64,000 nt of DNA from Clavibacter sp. B3I6 (GTDB taxonomy: Bacteria > Actinomycetota > Actinomycetes > Actinomycetales > Microbacteriaceae), in the NCBI RefSeq assembly GCF_030816895.1, contig NZ_JAUSYL010000001.1, positions 868,001 to 932,000 on the forward strand. Direction: 5' to 3'. The notes beneath the pieces are model-generated. The model was not told the DNA's origin. It did no database searches and worked only from the letters and a program-made list of their open reading frames with translations. Numbering within the stretch: position 1 is the stretch's first letter; every line of letters starts with the position of its first letter. Both the position numbers and the translations under genes were made by a program. This document shows positions 11,034 through 18,576 of this stretch, piece after piece.

Positions 11034-11855
11034 ATGCTGACGCAGAGGATCCCCGCCGTGCCCGATGCCGCTCCCGGCCGTGCCTCCCGCACCCCCGCCG
11101 CCCGGTACCGTCGCTCGCTCTGGCTCCTCACGACGCGCGACCTCAAGGTCCGCTACTCGACGAGCGCCCTCGGCTGGTTCTGGTCGATCCTCGACCCGCT
11201 CGTCATGTCGGGGATCTACTGGTTCGTCTTCACGGTCGTGTTCTCCCGCGACGTCGGCCAGGAGCCGTACATCGTGTTCCTCCTGGCCGCGCTCCTGCCG
11301 TGGATGTGGTTCACGGGCGCGACCAGCGACTTAACTAAGGCCTTCAGCTCGCAGGCGAAGCTCGTCCGCTCGACGCGCATCCCCCGCACCATCTGGGTGC
11401 TCCGGCTGGTCTTCGCGAAGGGGTTCGAGTTCCTGGCGAGCCTCCCGGTGCTCGCCGTCTTCGCGGTGGTCGCGGGCGCCCGCCTCGACGTGCACGTGCT
11501 CCTGTTCCCGCTGGCCGCGATCCTGCAGGCGGCGCTGCTGCTGGGGATCGGGCTGATCATCGCCCCGCTCGTCGTGTTCTTCCGCGACCTCGAGCGCGCC
11601 GTCAAGCTCGTGCTGCGCTTCCTCTTCTACGCGTCCCCCATCGTCTACTCGGCGCGGGACCTCCCGCCGGAGCTGCAGCCGTGGGCGGCGCTCAACCCGC
11701 TCACCGGCATCTTCGGCCTCTACCGGTCCGCCTTCTTCCCCGCGGAGCTCGACTGGTACGCCGTGGGAGTGTCCGCCGCGATCTCCGCCGCGCTGCTCCT
11801 CGTCGGCGCGCTCGTGTTCCGTCGCTCGCTCCCGGCCGTGCTGAAGGAGATCTGA
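11034..11855 (+). CDS. Polysaccharide/teichoic acid ABC exporter permease (TagG/Wzm type)
   Basis: 273 residues with six predicted membrane spans and the ABC-2 O-antigen/teichoic acid export signature (LWLLTTRDLKVRYSTSALGW, then FWSILDPLVMSGIYWFVF). It forms the channel for moving undecaprenyl-linked polymer across the membrane. The start codon ATG at 11034 is 12 bases after the previous stop. A GTG at 11058 is also possible. Its stop shares one base with the start of the ATPase gene (TGATG), so the two are coupled. Confidence 0.9.
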   Translation: MLTQRIPAVPDAAPGRASRTPAARYRRSLWLLTTRDLKVRYSTSALGWFWSILDPLVMSGIYWFVFTVVFSRDVGQEPYIVFLLAALLPWMWFTGATSDLTKAFSSQAKLVRSTRIPRTIWVLRLVFAKGFEFLASLPVLAVFAVVAGARLDVHVLLFPLAAILQAALLLGIGLIIAPLVVFFRDLERAVKLVLRFLFYASPIVYSARDLPPELQPWAALNPLTGIFGLYRSAFFPAELDWYAVGVSAAISAALLLVGALVFRRSLPAVLKEI

Positions 11856-12643
11856 TGGCCGCACCGCACGAGCACCCGTCCGGACGCCCGGTCATCACGG
11901 TCGAGGACGCGGGCATCCGCTTCCGCCGCAACCGCAAGGCCCGTCGGAGCTTCAAGGACCTCTTCGCGGGATCTGCGCGACGCTCGCGCCCGGGCGAGTT
12001 CTGGGCCCTGCGCCACGTCTCGTTCGAGGTCCGTGCGGGCGAGGCGATCGGCGTCGTGGGCCGCAACGGCCAGGGCAAGTCGACCCTCCTCAAGCTCGTC
12101 GCCGAGGTCCTCATCGCCGACGAGGGGACAATCGGCGTGCACGCGGGGGTCGCGCCGCTCATCGAGATCACGGGCGGGTTCGTCAACGACCTGACGGTGC
12201 GCGACAACATCTACCTCACGGCCGGGCTGCACGGGATGTCGAAGGCGGAGATCGACGCGCAGTTCGACGAGATCATCGCGTTCGCGGAGATCCCCGAGTT
12301 CGTGGACACGCCCTACAAGCACCTCTCGAGCGGCATGAAGGTGCGCATCGCCTTCGCCGTCATCTCGCGCCTCGACGAGCCGGTGCTCCTCGTGGACGAG
12401 GTCCTGGCCGTCGGCGACAAGGCGTTCCGCGAGAAGTGCTACCACCGCATCGAGGAGATGCTGGCGGAGGGACGCACGCTCTTCCTCGTCTCGCACAACG
12501 AGCGGGACCTCCGCCGCTTCTGCACGCGCGGCCTCTACCTCGACAAGGGCGCGCTCGTGCTGGACGGGCCCATCGACCGGGTCGTCGACGCCTACAACGC
12601 CGACCACCATCCGCCTGCCGCGGCGGGCCCGACGGCGGGCTGA
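11855..12643 (+). CDS. Polysaccharide/teichoic acid ABC exporter ATPase (TagH/Wzt type)
   Basis: 262 residues. Walker A GRNGQGKSTLLKL, signature LSSGMKVRIAFAV and Walker B VLLVDEVLAVGD are as in TagH/Wzt ATPases. The N-terminal segment FRRNRKARRSFKDLF is typical of this group. There is no C-terminal carbohydrate-binding extension, so substrate recognition probably rests on the permease or a lipid-linked cap. The ATG at 11855 overlaps the permease stop by one base. Confidence 0.92.
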   Translation: MAAPHEHPSGRPVITVEDAGIRFRRNRKARRSFKDLFAGSARRSRPGEFWALRHVSFEVRAGEAIGVVGRNGQGKSTLLKLVAEVLIADEGTIGVHAGVAPLIEITGGFVNDLTVRDNIYLTAGLHGMSKAEIDAQFDEIIAFAEIPEFVDTPYKHLSSGMKVRIAFAVISRLDEPVLLVDEVLAVGDKAFREKCYHRIEEMLAEGRTLFLVSHNERDLRRFCTRGLYLDKGALVLDGPIDRVVDAYNADHHPPAAAGPTAG

Positions 12644-12719
12644 ACGCCCCTCCTCCCCAGCACGCCCCTTCCACAGGCCCACTCCCCCGCACGTCGCACG
12701 CCGCCCCTACCGTGCACGC

Positions 12720-13031
12720 ATGCTGCGACCCGTCCCGCCCCTGCCCGTCCGTCCGGATCCCGAGCCCGCGTACCGCGTGCCCTGGCACTTCGACCGCACG
12801 CTGGAGCGCCCGCGCTTCGCCCTGGTCAACGTCGGGGACGAGGTGCTGCACGCCATCTCGCTGCACCTGCTCGGCTCCGGCACGATGCTGTCGCGCGCTC
12901 CCGTCACCGTCCGACCCGGGGAGCGCCTGTCGACCACCATCCGCGGCGACGACCTCGCGCTCGACACGATCCTCGTGGTGCGCTGGTTCCGACCGGACGG
13001 GGGCGAGTACCTGTGGCGCGTCAGCTTCTGA
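12720..13031 (+). CDS. Hypothetical 103-residue protein
   Basis: Not recognised. 103 residues, start ATG at 12720, no signal peptide. The alternating pattern (ALVNVGDEVLHAISLHLLG, VTVRPGERLSTTI, ILVVRWFRPDGGEYLW) suggests a small all-beta, immunoglobulin-like fold. Its last 11 bases overlap the end of the XRE regulator gene on the other strand. It follows the exporter ATPase by 76 bases and may belong to the same transcript. Confidence 0.6.
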   Translation: MLRPVPPLPVRPDPEPAYRVPWHFDRTLERPRFALVNVGDEVLHAISLHLLGSGTMLSRAPVTVRPGERLSTTIRGDDLALDTILVVRWFRPDGGEYLWRVSF

Positions 13032-13344
13032 CGGGCGTGGTGCCGCGCCGGTCGCGCTCGCGCTCGAGGCGGATGAGGTCGGCGGGTGAGTCCCCGTCGT
13101 CCTGCGGCAGCATGTCGGCGGTGAGCCCGGTCACGAGCAGCCCGGCGTCCACGTCGAGGCCGCTCGCGATCTTGATGATGTTGCGGAGGCTCGGGTTCCG
13201 CTGGCCGCGCTCGATCTTGCCGAGGGCGGTCCAGTGGATGCCGGAGAGCTCCGCGAGCGTCTCCTGGCTGATGCCGATGCGCTGGCGCTGCTCGCGCACG
13301 CGGGAACCGAACTCGGCAGCGGCGTCGGAGACGGTGGTGACCAT
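13021..13344 (-). CDS. XRE-family transcriptional regulator
   Basis: 107 residues with one Cro/CI-type helix-turn-helix: VREQRQRIGISQETLAEL, then GIHWTALGKIERGQRNPSL (residues ~16-52). The remaining C-terminal part is short and charged, with no sensor domain. An inverted repeat, TCCCCCA N15 TGGGGGA, starts at its start codon (13344-13372), the expected place for self-repression. Divergent from the EcsC-like gene. Confidence 0.87.
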   Translation of the reverse strand: MVTTVSDAAAEFGSRVREQRQRIGISQETLAELSGIHWTALGKIERGQRNPSLRNIIKIASGLDVDAGLLVTGLTADMLPQDDGDSPADLIRLERERDRRGTTPVRS

Positions 13345-13372
13345 CCCCCATGCCTATCCGCCACGTGGGGGA
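13344..13372. promoter_or_regulatory. Inverted repeat at the XRE regulator start (candidate operator)
   Basis: Perfect 7-bp arms TCCCCCA (13344-13350) and TGGGGGA (13366-13372), spaced by 15 bases and overlapping the first base of the regulator's start codon. The right half sits in CCACGTGGGGGAA, close to CCACTTGGGGAA found upstream of the alcohol dehydrogenase gene at 44930. Confidence 0.5.
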
Positions 13373-13494
13373 AAGACCAGAGCGCACACGGCCCAAGCGT
13401 CCATGCCCGATGCTCAGAGGATAGGCCGGGCAGGTGGCAGTCCGGTCGACGAGGCGCGCGCGATCCCGACGGCCCCCGCGCGTAGGCTCGGAGC

Positions 13495-14244
13495 ATGAAG
13501 GACGCTCCCGACCTCGACCCGACCGTGGCCACCGGCATAGATCGTCTCCTGTCCGTGCAGCGGCCCGTCGTGCTCGCTCACATCCGGTCGATCCGCGCAC
13601 GCCACCCCGAGGCCTCCCCCGACCGCATCATCGCCATCCTCGAGAGCCGCTTCCTCGCCGCCGTCACGGCGGGGGGCGCGGCGGTGGGCGCCAGCGCGGT
13701 CATCCCCGGTGTCGGCACGGGCATCTCGCTCGCCCTCACCGGCGTGGAGACGGCCGGCTTCCTCGAGGCCAGCGCCCTCTTCGCCCAGTCCATCACCGAG
13801 GTGCACGGCATCACCGTCGAGGATCCGGCGCGCGCCCGTGCGCTCGTCATGACCATGATGCTCGGCGCGCCCGGCGCGCAGGTCATCCAGCAGTTCACCG
13901 GCCAGTTCCAGGGCCAGCCCGTCGACCGCAACGCGAACTGGGGACGCGCCATCACGTCGGGCCTGCCCTCCTTCGCCATCGGCCCCATCGCCGACCGGAT
14001 CAAGCACGCGTTCGTCAAGCGCTTCATCGTGAACCAGGGTGCGAGCGCCATCGGGCGCGCGGTCCCCTTCGGCATCGGCGCCGTCATCGGCGGCACCGGC
14101 AACCGGATGCTCGGCCGCAAGATCGTGGCCAGCTCGCGGCAGGCCTTCGGCCCCGCGCCCGCCGACTTCCCGGCGGAGCTCGCGGTGCCGGAGAGGAAGC
14201 CCCGCGTCATCCGCATCGCGGAGAAGAGAGCCGCGAAGCGCTAG
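13495..14244 (+). CDS. Hypothetical glycine-rich membrane-associated protein
   Basis: 249 residues, not assigned with confidence. The centre contains Gly/Ala-rich hydrophobic stretches (AVTAGGAAVGASAVIPGVGTG, residues ~55-75; IGRAVPFGIGAVIGGTGNRM, ~182-201), a pattern seen in EcsC-like and other small actinobacterial membrane-associated proteins. The C-terminus is basic. It is divergent from the XRE regulator and lies between exporter and polymerase genes of the surface-polymer region. A link to that pathway is only positional. Confidence 0.65.
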   Translation: MKDAPDLDPTVATGIDRLLSVQRPVVLAHIRSIRARHPEASPDRIIAILESRFLAAVTAGGAAVGASAVIPGVGTGISLALTGVETAGFLEASALFAQSITEVHGITVEDPARARALVMTMMLGAPGAQVIQQFTGQFQGQPVDRNANWGRAITSGLPSFAIGPIADRIKHAFVKRFIVNQGASAIGRAVPFGIGAVIGGTGNRMLGRKIVASSRQAFGPAPADFPAELAVPERKPRVIRIAEKRAAKR

Positions 14245-14286
14245 CTCCGCGTCGGCGCTCTCGTCGGCGCGACCGGGTCCCGACGG

Positions 14287-15570
14287 TCAGGACTCCTCGT
14301 CCTCGTCGTCGATCTGCTCGTCGGCGGGTGCAGCCGCCCCATCCCGGGCATGGAGCGCGGCATGCCGGTCCCACTCCCCCATCAGGCGCTCGATCGCCGC
14401 GTGGAAGCGCGCGGTCGCCGCACCGGGGGCGGTGTCGCCGAAGTAGTGCTGCACCCATGCGGCGAGTCGACGGTCCGCCGCGTCGTCGTGCTGCAGCGCG
14501 TCCAGGCGCGCGACGATGTCCTGCGCATCCTCCGCGGTCAGCCACTCGCAGTCGGAGAGGTAGCCGTCGGTGTCGATCTGCGCCTCGTCGCGCACGGGCC
14601 GCGTCACCATGAGCGGCCGCCCGGCCGCGAGGCGGTCGTAGACCATCGCGGAGATGTCGACGATGGCGAGGTCCGCGGCGGACAGCTGCCACGCGAGCTC
14701 GCGCGAGCGGTCCACGACGTGCTGCGCCGACGGATCCTGCGCGTTCGCCCGATCCAGCATGGCCGCGATCTCGCGGTTGGCCCGCGCGTACTCGGGGTCG
14801 ACGACCCCGGAGCGGGGATGCGGCCGGTAGACGACGCGGTGCCGCCCGGTGGCGATGAGGTCCCGCACCAGGGGCACGCCGTGCGAGGCGATGGACCCGT
14901 ACGCGGCGGCCGCGCGGTCCCCCTCCCAGGTCGGCGCGTACAGCACGACGGTCCGGTCGTCCGGTGCGTACGGCAGCTCGCCCGAGTAGTGGTCGGCCTG
15001 CGGGCGGCCGATGGGGATCGCCCGGCGGTCGAGGTCGTAGTCCCAGAGCACCTTGCCCAGCCGGGCGCGGGCGGCGTCGCCGGCGATGAGGCTGTAGTCG
15101 TAGGCCTTGAACTGGTTGGTCGTCATGTACATCTTGTCGGACTCGCCGTGGTTGACGAAGACGTGCCACCGGCGCCCGTACCGCATCATCTGGAAGTTGC
15201 GCGTGTTCTGGTTGACGTAGAGCACGATGCGGATGTCCTGCTCCGCGATGACCCGCTCGAGGTCGGCGACGCGGCGCACGTACTCGACCGGCAGCGGGCT
15301 CTCGTCGAGGAGCGCGGCCGCTCCGCTCGGGTGCCGGCTGAGGATCACGACCGGGTGCGTGCGGGCGAGCTCGAGGAGCGGCCGGTACCACTGGCGGATC
15401 TGGTACATGTTCACCGCCGAGTCCGCGAAGTACACGGCGATCCGGTACTCGCCGTGCGGCGACGGGGCCCGGAGCGCGAGCTTGCGCTGCAGGGAGCCGC
15501 GTGCACGGCGCTGCTGCACCAGAGAGCGGACAGCGCGTGCGCCCAGGCGAGCGTCGTTCAGGAGACCCAT
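14287..15570 (-). CDS. CDP-glycerol glycerophosphotransferase family protein (TagB/TagF-like)
   Basis: 427 residues. The C-terminal GT-B domain shows the family's landmarks: VVLYAPTWEGD (residues ~208-218), VVYRPHPRSG, and DLAIVDISAMVYDRLAAGRP near residue 320, which binds the CDP-polyol. Members add or polymerise glycerol- or ribitol-phosphate on teichoic acid at the inner membrane face. The first ~50 residues are basic and amphipathic, suiting membrane attachment. The C-terminal tail is acidic (DEQIDDEDEES). Read away from the genes at 15668-18431 by 97 bases of spacing, so it may have its own promoter. Confidence 0.87.
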   Translation of the reverse strand: MGLLNDARLGARAVRSLVQQRRARGSLQRKLALRAPSPHGEYRIAVYFADSAVNMYQIRQWYRPLLELARTHPVVILSRHPSGAAALLDESPLPVEYVRRVADLERVIAEQDIRIVLYVNQNTRNFQMMRYGRRWHVFVNHGESDKMYMTTNQFKAYDYSLIAGDAARARLGKVLWDYDLDRRAIPIGRPQADHYSGELPYAPDDRTVVLYAPTWEGDRAAAAYGSIASHGVPLVRDLIATGRHRVVYRPHPRSGVVDPEYARANREIAAMLDRANAQDPSAQHVVDRSRELAWQLSAADLAIVDISAMVYDRLAAGRPLMVTRPVRDEAQIDTDGYLSDCEWLTAEDAQDIVARLDALQHDDAADRRLAAWVQHYFGDTAPGAATARFHAAIERLMGEWDRHAALHARDGAAAPADEQIDDEDEES

Positions 15571-15667
15571 GCATCCACCGTAGCCAGCGCTCGGAGCGCC
15601 TCCGGACGAGCCCCGCTCGGGGGCGCGGAACGGTGTGGGATCGTGACCGACCGATGCCGGGTCACGA

Positions 15668-16543
15668 TCAGATGACGGGCGGTCTGCCCGCGCGCGCCAT
15701 GCGGACGACGGTGCTCCAGGACATGGGTCGGCGCACGCCGGGCGACGTCGACCAGCCCTCGCGCCAGCCCCGGATCCAGGTGCCCAGCCCGTCGCGGTTC
15801 CGTGCGCTGCGGATCAGCTGCACGGCCGTCCACGACGCGACGTACACGGGCACGAGCGGCAGCGGGAGGTTGCGTCGGGCCAACCAGACGCGGTTCCGCG
15901 CGTTGAGGCGGTGGTACTCCGCGTGGCGGGTGGGCGCGACGGCGGGGTGGTGGGCGACGAGGTCGCCGGCGTACCAGGCGCGGAGGCCCTGGTCCCACAC
16001 GCGCCACGCCAGCTCGATGCCCTCGTGCGCGTAGAAGAACTCGCCCGCCCAGCCGCCGGCCGCCTCGAAGGCGTGGCGACGCACGACGACCGCGCCCTCG
16101 AGCACGGAGAGGACCGCGCTCGACCGGGCGGGATCGCCCTTGCGGATGCGCGGGATCCAGCGGCGGGGCGTGGCCGCTCCCGTCGGGTCGACGATGCGCG
16201 GCTGGATGAGCGCCACGTCGCCGATGCGGCGCATGAGGGAGAGGCAGTCGTCGAGGAAGGTCGCGCTCGGCACGGTCTCGTCGTCGTCGAGGAAGAACAG
16301 CGTCTCCCCCGCCACGTGCGGGACGCCGGCGTTGCGTCCCGCCGGGATGCCGAGGTTCTCCGGCAGGTGCAGGCCGCGGACGCCCGCGGGGAGCCCCTCG
16401 GGATCCCAGCCGTTGCCGGCCACGACCACGTCGACGACCACCCCCTCCTGCCGGAGCACGGAGGCGAGCGACGCCGCCAGCCCCTCGGGTCGTCGCCCCT
16501 GGCTGAGGACGACCACGCCGACGCGGGGCAGGCCGTCCGTCAC
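15668..16543 (-). CDS. GT2 family glycosyltransferase
   Basis: 291 residues. The GT-A nucleotide-sugar fold is visible: VGVVVLSQGRRPEGLAASL at the start, NLGIPAGRNAG, and the metal-binding LFFLDDDETVPS near residue 90. The ED/ER-like acceptor region is at FYAHEGIELAWRV. No transmembrane helices except a possible amphipathic C-terminal segment. The GTG start at 16543 overlaps the stop of the upstream CDP-alcohol phosphotransferase by four bases (GTGA), so the two are coupled. Confidence 0.9.
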   Translation of the reverse strand: MTDGLPRVGVVVLSQGRRPEGLAASLASVLRQEGVVVDVVVAGNGWDPEGLPAGVRGLHLPENLGIPAGRNAGVPHVAGETLFFLDDDETVPSATFLDDCLSLMRRIGDVALIQPRIVDPTGAATPRRWIPRIRKGDPARSSAVLSVLEGAVVVRRHAFEAAGGWAGEFFYAHEGIELAWRVWDQGLRAWYAGDLVAHHPAVAPTRHAEYHRLNARNRVWLARRNLPLPLVPVYVASWTAVQLIRSARNRDGLGTWIRGWREGWSTSPGVRRPMSWSTVVRMARAGRPPVI

Positions 16544-17361
16544 GCGGAGGTCAGTCGACGGGAGGTGACGATCATGACGAAGTGGCCGACGAGCGCGAGC
16601 ACGGCCAGCGGCACGAGCGCGACGAGCAGGACCCGGTCCGTCGCGGGCTGCCCCGCCACGAGGCCGACGAGCGCGACGGCGAAGACGACGATGGTGAGCT
16701 CGACCGAGTGGAACATGCGGTGGAACGGGAGGAAGCGCACGGCCCGTCGCGCGACGGCGATGAGCGACTGCTGCGAGGCGACGGTGCTCGCGCCGACGGG
16801 CGCCTTGGGCAGGTCGGCGGATGCGCGGGCGACCCGCACCATGTCGTTCAGGGCCTTGTTCAGCACCATCACCAGCGCCAGCGCGAAGGCGAGCGTCGTC
16901 CACGGCAGGTCGCCGGGCGCCTCGAACGGGTAGGCGGCGGCGCGGATCCCGAGCGCGAGGGCGATCAGGGTCTCCGTCGAGTAGTGGCCCACGGCGTCGA
17001 GGAAGTGCCCGACCGGGGACGAGGTGCGGCGCCAGCGGGCGACCTCCCCGTCGCAGCAGTCCACGAGCATCTGCAGCTGGCCGAGCACGAGCGCGAGCGC
17101 CGCACCCCCGATGCCGGGGATGAGCAGCGCCGCGGCCGCCGCCCAGCCGGTGAGGATCATGACCACCGTGACGCCGTTCGCGCTGATCCGGGTGCGCAGC
17201 AGCAGCCACGTGAGGTACGGCGAGAGGTCGCGCAGGTAGAGGTGCGCCGTCCAGTGCTCGGCGTTGGCGCGGAGCCGCACCTCGGGGGGCTGCGTCACCC
17301 GCCGCAGCTCGGCGATGGAGGTGGGCAGGCCGCGGTCGCCGGTGCCGGAGGAGGTGCTCAT
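16540..17361 (-). CDS. CDP-alcohol phosphotransferase family membrane enzyme
   Basis: 273 residues with about six membrane spans. The family motif is present as DCCDGEVAR (D101, D104, G105, A108, R109), G118 and D122, but the fourth Asp is His here (H126, in DAVGHYSTE). That Asp is thought to be the catalytic base in classical members. The Asp-to-His form occurs in a subgroup next to glycosyltransferases, so this is probably a functional variant. It would transfer a phospho-alcohol from a CDP donor onto a lipid or polyol acceptor. ATGA overlap with the GT2 gene upstream (17358-17361) and GTGA overlap downstream. Confidence 0.87.
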   Translation of the reverse strand: MSTSSGTGDRGLPTSIAELRRVTQPPEVRLRANAEHWTAHLYLRDLSPYLTWLLLRTRISANGVTVVMILTGWAAAAALLIPGIGGAALALVLGQLQMLVDCCDGEVARWRRTSSPVGHFLDAVGHYSTETLIALALGIRAAAYPFEAPGDLPWTTLAFALALVMVLNKALNDMVRVARASADLPKAPVGASTVASQQSLIAVARRAVRFLPFHRMFHSVELTIVVFAVALVGLVAGQPATDRVLLVALVPLAVLALVGHFVMIVTSRRLTSA

Positions 17362-18431
17362 CTGCCCGTGTGCCCGTCGAGGTCGTCGGTGAGCTCGAGG
17401 AAGCCGAGCACGAAGCCGGTGCCCCAGCTGAAGTGGATGGACGGGAGGACCGCCGCGAAGCGCAGCATCGTCGCGGCGCCGTCCCGCGACGCGACCGTGA
17501 CGGTGCTCACCAGGACGAAGCCGGCGTAGACGCCGGGCACGACGAACGCGGCGACGAGCCGACGGAGGCCGGGCACGCCGACGGCCGGGCCGACCAGGCC
17601 CGCGATCCCAAGGACGAGGCCCGCGGCGACCCCGGCCACCGCGACGGGCGGCACGAAGTAGCGCACGGAGTTCTGCCGCGTGTAGCGCCGCGCGAGCTCC
17701 CCGCGCCAGAGGCCCGTGGCGAAGAACTGGCGGATCAGCGCGCGGAAGGTGGAGCGCGGGCGGTACGTGACCTTCATCCGCGGGGTGAACCAGACGAGGC
17801 CGCCGGTCTGCCGAAGGCGCCGGTTGAGCTCCCAGTCCTGGCCGCGGCGGACGCCCTCGTCGAACAGGCCGACCTCCAGCAGGCGGTCGCGGCGGAACGC
17901 GCCGAGGTACGCGGTCTCCGCGGGCCCCTCCTTGCCGCCCACGTGGTGCGCGGTGCCTCCGAGCCCGACGCGTGCGCCGTATGCCCGGGCCACGGCCTTC
18001 TCGAACGGGGTGCGCCCCTCGGCCGACATGAGCCCGCCGACGTTGTCGGCGCCCGTCGCTTGGAGCGTCTCGACGGCGATGCGCGTGTAGTCCCTCGGCA
18101 GCAGCGAGTGCGCGTCGACGCGGATCACGATGGGGTGCCGCGTCGCGCGGATGGCCGCGTTGAGGCCACCGGGCGTGGATCCCGTGGGGTTGTCGACGCT
18201 GGTGATGCGCGGATCCGCTCGGGCCATCTCTCGGACGACCTCCGTGGTGCCGTCGGTGCTCGGCCCCAGGGCCAGCACCACCTCGACGTCGCCCGCGTAG
18301 TCCTGCTGCATCATGCTCTCGACCGCGGCGCGGACATGGGCCGCCTCGTTGAGGATCGGCATGACGTACGAGACGGCGGGCAGTCCGCCGGTGCTGCCGG
18401 CGACGGGTTCGCGTCGCGGGAGGTGCGCCAT
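17358..18431 (-). CDS. GT2 family glycosyltransferase with C-terminal membrane segments
   Basis: 357 residues, first gene of a three-gene coupled operon. The GT-A domain shows VSYVMPILNEAAHVRAAV, LALGPSTDGT, NPTGSTPGGLNAAI and VIRVDAHSLLP (the DxD-like site). The acceptor-side motif QDWELNRRLRQTGG is also present. Three or four hydrophobic helices follow residue ~245. This is the layout of processive or membrane-anchored GT2 enzymes that act on lipid-linked sugars. Confidence 0.92.
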   Translation of the reverse strand: MAHLPRREPVAGSTGGLPAVSYVMPILNEAAHVRAAVESMMQQDYAGDVEVVLALGPSTDGTTEVVREMARADPRITSVDNPTGSTPGGLNAAIRATRHPIVIRVDAHSLLPRDYTRIAVETLQATGADNVGGLMSAEGRTPFEKAVARAYGARVGLGGTAHHVGGKEGPAETAYLGAFRRDRLLEVGLFDEGVRRGQDWELNRRLRQTGGLVWFTPRMKVTYRPRSTFRALIRQFFATGLWRGELARRYTRQNSVRYFVPPVAVAGVAAGLVLGIAGLVGPAVGVPGLRRLVAAFVVPGVYAGFVLVSTVTVASRDGAATMLRFAAVLPSIHFSWGTGFVLGFLELTDDLDGHTGR

Positions 18432-18528
18432 CTGTGCCGATCTCGTGAGGGAGGTGCGGCCGGGGCCTGTCAGCGGCCGAGCCTCGCAGCACTTTACCAG
18501 CCTCCTCGTCCGCCCTCGCCCACGACGA

Positions 18529-18564
18529 CGAGGGGCGGACCGGCACCTGCCGATCCGCCCCTCG
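18529..18564 (-). terminator. Hairpin terminator downstream of the HtrA-like protease gene
   Basis: 17-base arms CGAGGGGCGGACCGGCA and TGCCGATCCGCCCCTCG pair with one mismatch around a 2-base loop. It lies 13 bases past the protease stop and before the glycosyltransferase operon, so it separates two genes of the same direction. Confidence 0.75.
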
Positions 18565-18576
18565 TGATGCGCGCGC

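Noticed and set aside
16544..17209. N-terminal extension of the GT2 protein at 15668 to an upstream start
   Set aside because: The extra residues are the CDP-alcohol phosphotransferase gene read out of frame. The GTG at 16543 gives the expected GT-A N-terminus and a coupled overlap.
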